In this document: in pieces, positions 8,649 to 16,732 of the stretch
How the letters are laid out: each line of letters begins with the position of its first letter
Position numbering within the stretch: position 1 is the stretch's first letter
From: CAZJHX01 sp964545715
Lineage (GTDB): Bacteria; Myxococcota_A; UBA9042; GCA-2863065
Direction of reading: 5' to 3'
NCBI GenBank assembly: GCA_964545715.1
Contig: CAZJHX010000018.1
Location: 1 to 64,000, forward strand
DNA length: 64,000 nt
Notes under the pieces: model-generated
Told to the model about the DNA's origin: nothing
The model's input: the letters and a program-made list of their open reading frames with translations, nothing else
Databases searched by the model: none
Position numbers and translations under genes: made by a program

Positions 8649-10911
8649 CGAGGCCAACGACCAGAGCGGGCTCCGGCACCGAGCAATCCCCGGGCTTCAG
8701 CGCGTTCCGCGGGGTGTTCACCCCCACTCTGCTGACCATCCTCGGCGTGATCATGTACCTGCGCCTGGGATGGACGGTTGGCAACGCCGGGTTGCTCGGC
8801 GGGCTTGGTGTCATCCTGCTGGCACTCGCCATCACGACAGCGACCGCGCTCAGCATCTCATCCATCGCGACAAACACCCGCCTGGGCGCCGGCGGCCCAT
8901 ACGCCATCATCTCGCGATCGCTCGGCCTGGAGGTGGGCGGGAGCGTCGCCCTCCCGCTGTACCTCTGTCAGGCGCTGGCGGTCACAATGTACATCTTCGG
9001 GTTTCGCGCAGGGTGGATGTGGTTCTTCCCAGACCATCAACCGCTGCTCGTGGACCTCGGTAGCTTTGCGGCGATCTTCTCACTGGCCTACGTGTCCGCG
9101 GACCTCGCCTTTCGTATCCAATACGTCATCATGGCGGTCATCGCAGGCAGCCTGATCCTCATCTTCGCCAGCCCCGCGCCCTTCGAAGCGACACACAGCC
9201 CCGCACTATGGGGCACCTATCCCGGGGCGCCCGAGAGCAGCTTCGACGGCACGAACTTCTGGGGCGTCTTTGCTGTCTTCTTTCCCGCAGCGACCGGCAT
9301 TCTCGCGGGCGTGAACATGTCCGGCGAGCTCGCCGATCCGAGACGCGGCATTCCGCGCGGCACACTCTCGGCCGTGGCGGTGTCGGCGCTGGTCTACGTC
9401 CTGCTGGCGATCTGGCTGGCGTTCGCGGCGTCGCCCACCGAGTTGGTGGGGCAGTACGAGGTGCTTCTCCAGAAGTCGCTCTGGCCACCCGGTGTCGCGC
9501 TCGGGTTGCTGGGAGCGACGTTCTCCTCCGGCCTGACATCCATGGTCGGCGGGCCGAGAATTCTGGCGGCGCTGGGGCGAGACAAGCTGGTCCCGGGCGC
9601 AGAGCGCCTGGCCGTGCCCCGAGGCGAGCCCCGCCTGGCGTTGGCGGTCACAGGCGTGTTGGTGTTGCTCACGCTGCTGCTTCGCGACCTCAACGTCGTC
9701 GCACCACTCATCACGATGTTCTTCTTGCTGACGTACGCCTTGATCAACGTGGTCGTGCTGATCGAGCAGTCGCTGGGGCTCGCCAGCTTCCGGCCGACGC
9801 TCGCCATACCGCTGTTTGTGCCGTTGGTCGGGGCGGTGGGGTCGGTGTTTGCCATGTTCATCGTCAGTCCAACCTTCAGCCTCATCGCGGTCGGGGTGGT
9901 CGTGGCCATCTTTGTGTGGATGCAGGCCCTGCGGCTCGAGACTCAGACGGCCGACGTGCGCAGCGGCATCTTCAGCGCCTTCGCACAGTGGGCAGCAGCC
10001 AAGGTCATCACCTACGAAATGGCGGACACCCGCGCGTGGAAGCCCAATCTGCTCGTCCCGGTCGAGTGCCCCGAGGTGTTGCGCGGGCAGTTCAGAATCC
10101 TCGTGGACCTGTGTGCTCCGGAAGGCTCGGCCCGCCTGCTTGGCCTGGCCACCGATGAGACGACCGAGGAGCTGACTCCCCGGCTTCTCCGCGCCAGTCG
10201 CGAGCTCAGACAGAACCGCGTTCTGACCACCTGGTCGGTCGTCGATTGCACCGACTTTCCGACCGGGGTCATCGCCGGTCTGCAGGCGCTGCGCGGCACC
10301 TTGTTCGTGCCCAACGTGCTCTTCCTCGGGTTACCCGGCGCGGGGGCCGGCCTCATCGACACCCAGCGGGTGGTCGATGAGGGCCGCCGACTTCGAGTGG
10401 GCCTGGCCGTGCTGGCGCTTCACGCCCAATCCGGCCTGGGCCGGGAGCGCGTGGTGAACCTCTACGTCAAGCCCCGGCTGGACCTGGGATCGCCCATGCA
10501 CCTGTTGCGCGGGCGTCGACTGAACCTGGCCGTGCTGCTGGCGTACCGCGTCGCGGGGGGGGGGGGCGGCGCGGGGGATTTTGTGGCCCGGGGCGGCGCC
10601 CGCCCCCCCCGCCCCACCCCGGCCCNNNNNNNNNNAATGTCGTCTCCGTGGTCGGCGCCGGACACGACGTCCCAGCGGTGCACCGATGGCTCGCCGAATT
10701 GCACGACTTGTGTCGGCTTCCCGGAAGCGCTCGGTCCCATGTCCTGGTCGGCGCCTTTCCGGATGCGATCACCCATGCCCCGCAATCCGACCTGGATGTC
10801 ATGGCCTTCCCGGAGAACCGGAATCTCGAGTTTGCTCGTGAGATGGTGCGCCAGACGCGGTCCAGTTGTCTGTTCGCCGCCGATTCGGGCTACGAGAGCG
10901 CGCTGGCCTGA
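8645..10911 (+). CDS. SLC12-type cation-chloride cotransporter, interrupted by assembly gap
   Basis: Starts at the GTG overlapping the pump's stop. The N-terminus (GVFTPTLLTILGVIMYLRLGW), the TM1-TM3 region (SSIATNTRLGAGGPYAIISRS, then MYIFGF) and the soluble C-terminal domain (MADTRAWKPNLLVP) are characteristic of the cation-chloride cotransporter branch of the APC superfamily (NKCC/KCC relatives), with about 12 membrane segments up to residue 435. After roughly 10553 the sequence turns into a degenerate G/C tract and 10 N. The frame before the gap (frame 2) is not the frame after it (frame 1), where NVVSVVGAGHDVP... continues to a natural end in DSGYESALA at 10911. I read this as one intact gene broken by misassembly. 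Predicted to co-transport Na+/K+ with Cl-. Confidence 0.85.
10553..10635. other. Assembly gap with degenerate flanking sequence
   Basis: Ten N at 10626-10635. The 70 bases before them include a run of 12 G (10555-10566) and a C-rich tract, and they translate to Gly/Ala/Arg/Pro-rich nonsense in place of the conserved cotransporter sequence. These are probably low-quality contig-end bases. The true gap length is unknown. Confidence 0.9.
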
Positions 10912-11551
10912 CCCACACATGGCGCGCCATGAGAGCCGCCCACAGCAAGCACACGCCGGTCGACAGCTTCTGGATCGTCGGCAGCATCGGTGCGTGTGGC
11001 GCGACCAGCCAGGTGATCAGATTCAGTGCCCCGACCAGGACGGCCAGCCCGGTGAACACGGCGGTCACGGCACCCAAGCGCCAGATGAGATCCGCAGCTG
11101 TCGGGACGACGGCGATCACAACAAGCACACCCGATGCCGCGACCAGGTGATCGTGCCAGACGCCGGGCCCTACCGACAGCGCGATAAGCGCCACGCCCGA
11201 GACGATGCCTGCGCCGGACGTCGCCCAGCGCCACCTGCTCGCGCGCTCTGACAGGCTGGGCAGCAAGCTCCACAGCACGATGACGCCCAGGGCCAATATC
11301 AGCAGTGCCGCTTTGGCGGCCGCCGCGCCAAGCGTGTTGGCGGCCCCATTGCGGGCGGTGTGGGCGGTCAGATCGCACCAGTAGTTGTCCAGAAAGCTGA
11401 AGCCGGCACGGTCGGGTTCGAAGACGGTCCCGCCCGGGTAGGCGGCGGCCGCGAGACCCATCAGCGCGCAGAAGCCGATGATGGCTCCCCACACGATGAT
11501 GCAGCCGAGGCGTCGCTGGCTGCGCTCGTCGAAGACCTGCGGCTGCGGCAC
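10799..11551 (-). CDS. Six-helix membrane protein, possibly DUF998-like
   Basis: 250 residues from a GTG at 11551, chosen because AAGAGGAG (11558-11565) lies 6 bases upstream; the TTG at 11557 abuts this site and is too close. Six hydrophobic segments are visible, with a soluble extracytoplasmic-looking loop after the first (YPGGTVFEPD..GFSFLDNYWCDLTA) that resembles the FSxxxNxxSDLG-type loop of DUF998 membrane proteins. The Arg/Ser-rich tail of about 30 residues is antisense to the end of the cotransporter gene (overlap 10799-10911), so the true C-terminus may be functionally trivial. Substrate unknown. Confidence 0.7.
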   Translation of the reverse strand: MPQPQVFDERSQRRLGCIIVWGAIIGFCALMGLAAAAYPGGTVFEPDRAGFSFLDNYWCDLTAHTARNGAANTLGAAAAKAALLILALGVIVLWSLLPSLSERASRWRWATSGAGIVSGVALIALSVGPGVWHDHLVAASGVLVVIAVVPTAADLIWRLGAVTAVFTGLAVLVGALNLITWLVAPHAPMLPTIQKLSTGVCLLWAALMARHVWVRPARSRSPNRRRTDNWTASGAPSHEQTRDSGSPGRP

Positions 11552-11664
11552 GAGCAACTCCTCTTCTGCCGTTGCCGCCCACGCTACAAAGCAACCCTCA
11601 TGCCACCCGGATCAGGAGGACCCGCGCCTGGCGGGGAGCATGATCCCCGCCGCCCCAAGTGCGC

Positions 11665-12039
11665 TCACGCCTCTTGCGCGATCGCGTGGGCCAGCAGCAT
11701 CTCCAAATCGACGGTGTCCAGCGCCTTGGCGTGCGTGCTCTCCAGCACGACCGGGCACGCCACATCCGACTCAAACGCCTGACGCCAGCTGGCGGCACAG
11801 ACGCACCATTGATCGCCGCTGCGCAGTCCACGAAAGCCGAACTGAGGGGCCGGCGTGATCAGGTCGTTGCCAAGTACGCGCAGAAACTGCAGGAAGTCGT
11901 CGGTGACGCGGCAGCAGACCGTGTGCGAGCCACGATCGCGGTCGTCCGTGTTGCAGCAGCCGTCACGAAACCAGCCCGTGACGGGGTCGTGGCTGCACGC
12001 GATTAGCGGACCGCCCAGGACGTTTTGAGAGCTCTCCAT
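11665..12039 (-). CDS. DUF2237 family protein
   Basis: 124 residues, full family length. Hallmarks of DUF2237 are present in order: NVLGGPLIACSHDPVTG(W)FRDGCC, the HTVCCRVTDDFLQFL segment, FGFRGLRSGDQWCVCAASW and VVLESTHAKAL. Six conserved cysteines suggest metal binding or disulfides. No activity has been established for the family. It lies 6 bases before the stop of the upstream fibrinogen-like gene on the same strand, so probably forms the last gene of a 13730-11665 unit. Confidence 0.9.
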   Translation of the reverse strand: MESSQNVLGGPLIACSHDPVTGWFRDGCCNTDDRDRGSHTVCCRVTDDFLQFLRVLGNDLITPAPQFGFRGLRSGDQWCVCAASWRQAFESDVACPVVLESTHAKALDTVDLEMLLAHAIAQEA

Positions 12040-12045
12040 CGTGCG

Positions 12046-13365
12046 CTACCTCAGCCAGTACTCGCCTTTGGCGAAGGTAAAGTACCAGATGCCCGGACCG
12101 GGCTCCGACGTGTCCAGATAGCAGCTGTGGCTGACCCCGATCTTGCCCCAGGAGTTGTCCTCCGGGCCGTTGTCGAAGCAGTGCGCCCAGCCGGGGTTGG
12201 CGGGGTTGTTGATCTCGATGCCGATGTCGTGGGTGCCCGAGAGCTTGTCGTATTTGTAGGCGCCGCCCGTCAGCGCGTGCGGCGGTGAGGCGTGGGCGAC
12301 GATCTCGGTCTGCCCGTCCACGTAGAACACCCGCGCCACCGAAGCGCCGAGGGCGGCGGACATCTTCTGGCAGTTGCGACTGTACGTCGCGTCGTTATAG
12401 CTCTCGTCGTTCTCCAGCGTGTGCCAGCCCGTGACGACGTCCACCGTGCTGTAGCTCTTGGCGTTGGCGTAACACAGCGTCCAGCCGCCGCCGAGCGTAG
12501 CCATGTCGCAGTACACACGGATGGCTGCGCCGTACCCGGGGGGCTTGATCCACAGGTGGCTGCTCTCGGTCGCCGGGTTGTCCGCCAGGATCTGCTTGCA
12601 CGAGGTGCCGGCGGTCTCGGGGGTCGCGCCCGTCTCGGTCGAGCCGCAGGCGCCGTCGGTGCACTCGGCCTCGTTTGGACACCAGGTGCCTGTCCCGGCG
12701 GCACACGCGTCACCACACGCGGACACGATGGCGGCCCCGCACGGAGTGGTCTCGGCGGTCGCGCACGTGTCGCGGCACAACGCCATGCGCTCCCAGGTCT
12801 TGCCGTCGCACACAACCACGGCCTCGATGCCCGAATGCCAGTAGATTTTGCCGGCGGAGGCCCCGTTGCAGTCGCCCGGCGCGCCGTCCAAATTGTGCAG
12901 CTGAAGGCCGATCGCCTGCCCGGACAGCTCGGCGTACGTGCCGCCGAACGGGTTGAACGAAAGATGCTCCGGGTCGATGCAGCCGCTGCAGCTGAGCTTC
13001 TGGGCGGTGGACGCCGTCAGGGCGTAGGCGGCCGATCCCACCCGGGCACGCGGCAGCTCCGGGTCGCTGTCGACCGACAGGGCCAACCACAGCGAGGCGT
13101 TCTGATCGAAGACACCGGCCGGAAACGGCTCTTTGACGCCCAGCTGGACATGAAAGACGCCCTCGGAGACCGAGACGGCGGCGTGCACCTCAGACCACAG
13201 CTCGTCGCCGCCGGTCTGCGCTGCATAGAGCGTGAGCTTCAGCTTGTATTCGCCGTCCGGCGCCACCCCCGCGTCGGTGCGCAGCGCTCCCTGCACTGTC
13301 AGCGTGTCGGGGACGTCGGCCAGCGCCAGGGTGGGCAGCAGGCACAGAAGAACGGCGGCGCGCAT
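12046..13365 (-). CDS. Secreted protein with C-terminal fibrinogen-like domain
   Basis: 439 residues from the ATG at 13365, which overlaps the upstream stop as TAATG. Signal peptide (MRAAVLLCLLPTLALADVP). Residues about 20-115 form the LTVQGALRTDAG...LYAAQTGGDELWSEVH..VSEGVFHVQLG domain often found at the N-terminus of secreted and fibre-like proteins. A short Cys-rich segment (about 200-240) follows, then a fibrinogen-related domain: SCKQILADNP, a GGGWTL core and a later WGK..SHSCY segment. Such domains bind sugars or acetyl groups in animals; in bacteria the role is unproven. The context with an SGSTK-repeat secreted protein upstream suggests a shared cell-surface function. Confidence 0.82.
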   Translation of the reverse strand: MRAAVLLCLLPTLALADVPDTLTVQGALRTDAGVAPDGEYKLKLTLYAAQTGGDELWSEVHAAVSVSEGVFHVQLGVKEPFPAGVFDQNASLWLALSVDSDPELPRARVGSAAYALTASTAQKLSCSGCIDPEHLSFNPFGGTYAELSGQAIGLQLHNLDGAPGDCNGASAGKIYWHSGIEAVVVCDGKTWERMALCRDTCATAETTPCGAAIVSACGDACAAGTGTWCPNEAECTDGACGSTETGATPETAGTSCKQILADNPATESSHLWIKPPGYGAAIRVYCDMATLGGGWTLCYANAKSYSTVDVVTGWHTLENDESYNDATYSRNCQKMSAALGASVARVFYVDGQTEIVAHASPPHALTGGAYKYDKLSGTHDIGIEINNPANPGWAHCFDNGPEDNSWGKIGVSHSCYLDTSEPGPGIWYFTFAKGEYWLR

Positions 13366-13730
13366 TACAAGCGACCGAGCTTTTGCAGCACCCACAGGGT
13401 GGCCGCCCACTCAGGCTTGCAGTCGAACACGCGCTGAGCGTCCGAGATGCTGGCCCAGGAGGAGCCGGACTTGTAGATCTTGCGGTCGTCAAAGGTCGCT
13501 TTTGTGCTGCCGCTGACCTCCACGTACCACTTGCTGCCGCGGCGGACGGCCTTGCCTTTGGTGCTGCCGCTCTTCTCCACGTAGATGTCGCCGCGCACCT
13601 TCACGTGATACTTCGTGCTGCCGCTCTTCTCGACCCGGTCACCCTTGCATTTGTAGTCGGCGGCGCTAGCCGGTCCGACGAACAGGATCAGGGCAAAAAG
13701 GGCGCAGGCGGCCGCAGTGAACAAGCGCAT
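13365..13730 (-). CDS. Small secreted protein with VEKSGSTK-type beta repeats
   Basis: 121 residues from the ATG at 13730, which has GAGGAG 7 bases upstream; an in-frame start at 13772 has no support. Signal peptide MRLFTAAACALFALILFVGPASA. The mature part is a set of short repeats (DRVEKSGSTKYHV, DIYVEKSGSTKGKAV, WYVEVSGSTKATF, KIYKSGSSWASI), each likely a two-strand unit, ending in a conserved-looking FDCKPEWAATLWVL. The pattern resembles small symmetric beta-flower or propeller repeat proteins, but family membership is not certain. Its stop overlaps the start of the fibrinogen-domain gene. Confidence 0.75.
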   Translation of the reverse strand: MRLFTAAACALFALILFVGPASAADYKCKGDRVEKSGSTKYHVKVRGDIYVEKSGSTKGKAVRRGSKWYVEVSGSTKATFDDRKIYKSGSSWASISDAQRVFDCKPEWAATLWVLQKLGRL

Positions 13731-13772
13731 ATCCAAGCTCCTCAGCGTGTGTGTGTCGCGATTATCGGCCAC

Positions 13773-14393
13773 TCACAGGTCGAACACCAGCGGCGCATTG
13801 GTCGCCTCGTAGCCCAGCGTGCAGATCGATGCGTTCAAGAAGGTGGTCCTGCCCAGGTCGCGGCGGCCATACCCCTCGTGGATGTGTCCGAAGATGTGCA
13901 CCTTTGGGCGGACGCGCTCGAGGGCGTCGACCAGGTCCTCACAGCCGACTGCGAGGCCGGCAAACGTCTCGTCCAGCACCTGATGCGGCGGTCCATGCGT
14001 GATCAGCACATCGGTGTCGTCCGGGATCAGCGCCCACTTTTCGGCCAGCGCCGGCCCGCGAGGCAGGTTGAACGCCCAGTCGAAGAACTCAGGCTGCCAC
14101 GGACTGCCCCACAGACGCACGCCGTCGATCGTGCAGCCGCTGTCGCGCAGATAGGTGGCTGCCGTGAGCATGGCTTGAGCGCGTTCAGGTTCTCGTTCGA
14201 ACATGAAGTCGTGATTGCCGGCGACCACGATCTTGTGCGGGTGGGGCAGGGTCTCCAGCCACGCGTTGAAGCGTCTGATCTCCCGCTCGCGCCCGCGGCG
14301 CGTGAAGTCGCCCGCGTGGATGAGCAGGTCGCCGTCGGGGATCGTCACTTGCTGATGCAGAGAGTGGGTGTCGCTGATCGCTACGATTCGCAC
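13773..14393 (-). CDS. Calcineurin-like metallophosphoesterase (MPPED/COG2129 type)
   Basis: 206 residues with the complete metal-site set: DTH (8-10), GDF after LLIHA, GNHD, THGPPH and GHIHEGYG. Downstream features of this subfamily (WGSPWQPEFFDWAFNLPRG; LNASICTLGY near the end) are also present. Family members hydrolyse phosphodiesters or phosphomonoesters with two metal ions; the cellular substrate is unknown. It is 42 bases upstream of the SGSTK-repeat gene on the same strand and divergent from the sensor kinase gene at 14515. Confidence 0.9.
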   Translation of the reverse strand: MRIVAISDTHSLHQQVTIPDGDLLIHAGDFTRRGREREIRRFNAWLETLPHPHKIVVAGNHDFMFEREPERAQAMLTAATYLRDSGCTIDGVRLWGSPWQPEFFDWAFNLPRGPALAEKWALIPDDTDVLITHGPPHQVLDETFAGLAVGCEDLVDALERVRPKVHIFGHIHEGYGRRDLGRTTFLNASICTLGYEATNAPLVFDL

Positions 14394-14438
14394 CTTGGGG
14401 ACATTATCGCAAAACTGTGAGTTGGGGGCACGTCCGCG

Positions 14439-14489
14439 ACGCGTTTGGCTCAGTGTTACGCTTACGAAACGCGTTTTTTTTGGTAGTAT
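14439..14489 (+). promoter_or_regulatory. Candidate promoter and dyad of the sensor-kinase gene
   Basis: ACGCGTTT (14439-14446) and AAACGCGT (14467-14474) form an 8-bp inverted repeat with a 20-base spacer, followed by eight T and a -10-like TAGTAT (14484-14489). The arrangement sits 25-75 bp before the kinase start and in a divergent intergenic region, so an operator plus promoter is more likely than a terminator. Confidence 0.4.
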
Positions 14490-14514
14490 CTGTGCCGACC
14501 AGATCGGTTAGAGC

Positions 14515-16719
14515 ATGAGCGACAAGAAGCGCAACCAACCTAGACTGACAGAAGCCGGAATTCGCGAGGCGGTCGCGAAGCGCTTCGAATCACAGCTGGC
14601 TCACCCCCGGGCGACCATCGTCAGGTGCGAGCAGGCGGCTGTGGACGCACTCAGCACCGAGAGCTTTGGCGAAGCACTGCACGTGCTGGCCCTTCAAGCG
14701 CGATTGATGATTGGCGCTCACCAGGCGGCCGTCAGTTTTGTCCCCGACGGGGACTTCCAAGAAGCGATCCACACCCACTCGTTTTCCCCCAAATACGAGC
14801 GGTACAACTCGTATGACGTGATGCCCACGGGCGACGGCGTCTGGGGCTGCGTGGTCCAGCATCGCGTGGCGATGAGGCTCTCGCAAAAACAGCTGCTCGC
14901 CAACCCGCGCTGGGCGAACTTCAGCGACCTTGTGGATGCACGCGGGTTGGACCATCCGCCGATGCGTGGGTGGTTGGCGGTTCCCATGGAGACCCGGGAC
15001 GGCACGTTCCTGGGGATGCTGCAGCTGAGCGATAAGTACGAGGGGGACTTCACGGCGGACGACCAGGAGCAGCTGACGCGGCTGGCGCTGCTCTTCACAC
15101 CAACCTTCGAACTGCAGCTGGTCAATCAGCAGCTGGAAGAGCGCGTGCGCCGGCGCACCGAAAAGCTGCGCATGGCCGAAGAGCGTTTTCGACTGGTGCT
15201 CAAGGCGCCCATCACGCTGTTCACCCAGGACGTGGATCTGCGATTCACGTGGGTCTACAACCCGGCCGACGGCTTCGACGGCGACGCCCTGATCGGCAAG
15301 ACGGACGAAGATCTCGTACCGCCCGGCCAGGCGGCGGCCCCCATTGCCATCAAACGGCGTGTGCTGGAGACCGGCGTCGCGTCGCGCGACGAGATCTGCA
15401 TCACCGTCGACGGCCGCACGTCCTGGTACGACCTTCATGTCGAGCCGCGGCGCGACGCCTCAGGTGAGCTGATCGGCATCGCCGCCGTCAGCGTGGACAT
15501 TACCGAGCGCGTCCAGGCGGCGCGCGCTGCCCTGAACCTGGAGCGACAGATGCGCGCTGCGCAGAAGATGGAAGCCATCGGTCGACTCGCGGGCGGGATC
15601 GCGCATGATTTCAACAATATACTGGCGGTAATCAACGGGCTTGGAGAGCTGCTGCGCGAGGACCTGCCCCGCGGAGAGCCGGCTTACGAGGATGCCGGCC
15701 GGATTCTGGATGCGACGCAGCGCGCTGCCCGACTCACCGCACAACTGCTGGCGTTTGGCCGCGGCCAGCCACAGTCGCTTCGGGCGATGAACCTGAACGA
15801 GACGGTCCACGGCATGACCGATATGCTGCAGCGCCTGCTGGGGGCGGATGTGGTGTTGGACGTGCGTCCCAGCCTGCGCCTGGGGACCGTCATGGCGGAT
15901 CTGTCACAGATGGAGCAGGTGCTCGTGAACGTCGCCGTCAACGCCCGCGAGGCCATGCCGGCCGGGGGAAGGCTCACCATTGAGACGTGTAATGTCGTGG
16001 TGGACGACGCCCAGACGGCTGAGACAGAGACGGACATCCCCAACGGCAGCTATGTGATGCTCGCCATGACCGATACGGGCGCCGGGATCGACGAACAGAC
16101 GCGGACCCGCATCTTCGAGCCCTTCTTTTCGACGAAGGGACAGGACGCGAGCGGCGGCCTTGGCTTGGCGACTGTTTACGGCATCGTCACACAAAGCGGT
16201 GGGCACATCCGTGTTGACAGTGAGGTGGGGCGTGGGACCACGTTCAGCGTGTATCTGCCAAACGTGCAGGCCGCTCCTATCGAGATGTCCGTTCCCGCGG
16301 GACCGCGCTCGCCCGCGGCCGGGCAGGGAGAGATCGTGCTGCTGGTCGAAGATGGCGACGATCTGCGGGCTGTGGCGACCCGCCAACTCGAAAACTCCGG
16401 GTACCGCGTGCTGACCGCCAGAAACGGTGCGGACGCTCTGTTGTTGTTCCAGCAGCATGAATGCTCGATCGACGTCCTTGTCACCGACGTCGTGATGCCC
16501 AGGATGGGCGGCCCGGAGCTCGCGCGCTGGCTGACAAAGTTGTGTCCCGGGCTCGCTGTGGTCTACATGTCCGGATATGCGGGGGATTCGATCCGCGGCC
16601 AGGTTGGGGGGCCGACCGATGTGAATCTCATTCGGAAGCCATTCAGCCGACAGACGCTGCTCCACGCCGTTCAAGAGGCCCTGAACGGCGACGCGAACCC
16701 ACCCGCGGATTCCGTCTAA
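14515..16719 (+). CDS. Hybrid sensor: GAF-PAS-histidine kinase-receiver
   Basis: 734 residues, cytoplasmic (no membrane segment or signal). Order: a GAF-like sensor domain (about 45-205), a coiled linker (QQLEERVRRRTEKLRMAEERF), a PAS domain (about 222-340), a HisKA domain with phosphoacceptor His364 in GGIAHDFNN, an HATPase domain with N, G1 and G2 boxes (NAREAMPAGG, DTGAGID, GGLGLATVYG), and a C-terminal receiver (about 605-725) with phosphoacceptor Asp658 in VTDVVMPRMGG and a K in RKPFS. Such kinases pass phosphate from His to the attached Asp and on to a phosphotransfer partner or separate regulator; none is adjacent. The gene converges on the PilZ-methyltransferase gene, 13 bases away. 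Confidence 0.92.
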   Translation: MSDKKRNQPRLTEAGIREAVAKRFESQLAHPRATIVRCEQAAVDALSTESFGEALHVLALQARLMIGAHQAAVSFVPDGDFQEAIHTHSFSPKYERYNSYDVMPTGDGVWGCVVQHRVAMRLSQKQLLANPRWANFSDLVDARGLDHPPMRGWLAVPMETRDGTFLGMLQLSDKYEGDFTADDQEQLTRLALLFTPTFELQLVNQQLEERVRRRTEKLRMAEERFRLVLKAPITLFTQDVDLRFTWVYNPADGFDGDALIGKTDEDLVPPGQAAAPIAIKRRVLETGVASRDEICITVDGRTSWYDLHVEPRRDASGELIGIAAVSVDITERVQAARAALNLERQMRAAQKMEAIGRLAGGIAHDFNNILAVINGLGELLREDLPRGEPAYEDAGRILDATQRAARLTAQLLAFGRGQPQSLRAMNLNETVHGMTDMLQRLLGADVVLDVRPSLRLGTVMADLSQMEQVLVNVAVNAREAMPAGGRLTIETCNVVVDDAQTAETETDIPNGSYVMLAMTDTGAGIDEQTRTRIFEPFFSTKGQDASGGLGLATVYGIVTQSGGHIRVDSEVGRGTTFSVYLPNVQAAPIEMSVPAGPRSPAAGQGEIVLLVEDGDDLRAVATRQLENSGYRVLTARNGADALLLFQQHECSIDVLVTDVVMPRMGGPELARWLTKLCPGLAVVYMSGYAGDSIRGQVGGPTDVNLIRKPFSRQTLLHAVQEALNGDANPPADSV

Positions 16720-16732
16720 GCAGGCACGCAGC

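Noticed and set aside
8081..11251. One open frame running through the N gap (1056 residues)
   Set aside because: N codons hide stops; the part before 8645 is antisense-like shadow of the pump gene and the part after the gap is out of frame with the real cotransporter C-terminus.
12292..13437. 381-residue plus-strand open frame
   Set aside because: Shadow of the fibrinogen-domain gene; no motif and no ribosome site.
14439..14482. Hairpin plus T-run read as an intrinsic terminator
   Set aside because: No plus-strand gene lies immediately upstream; a regulatory role for the kinase promoter fits better.
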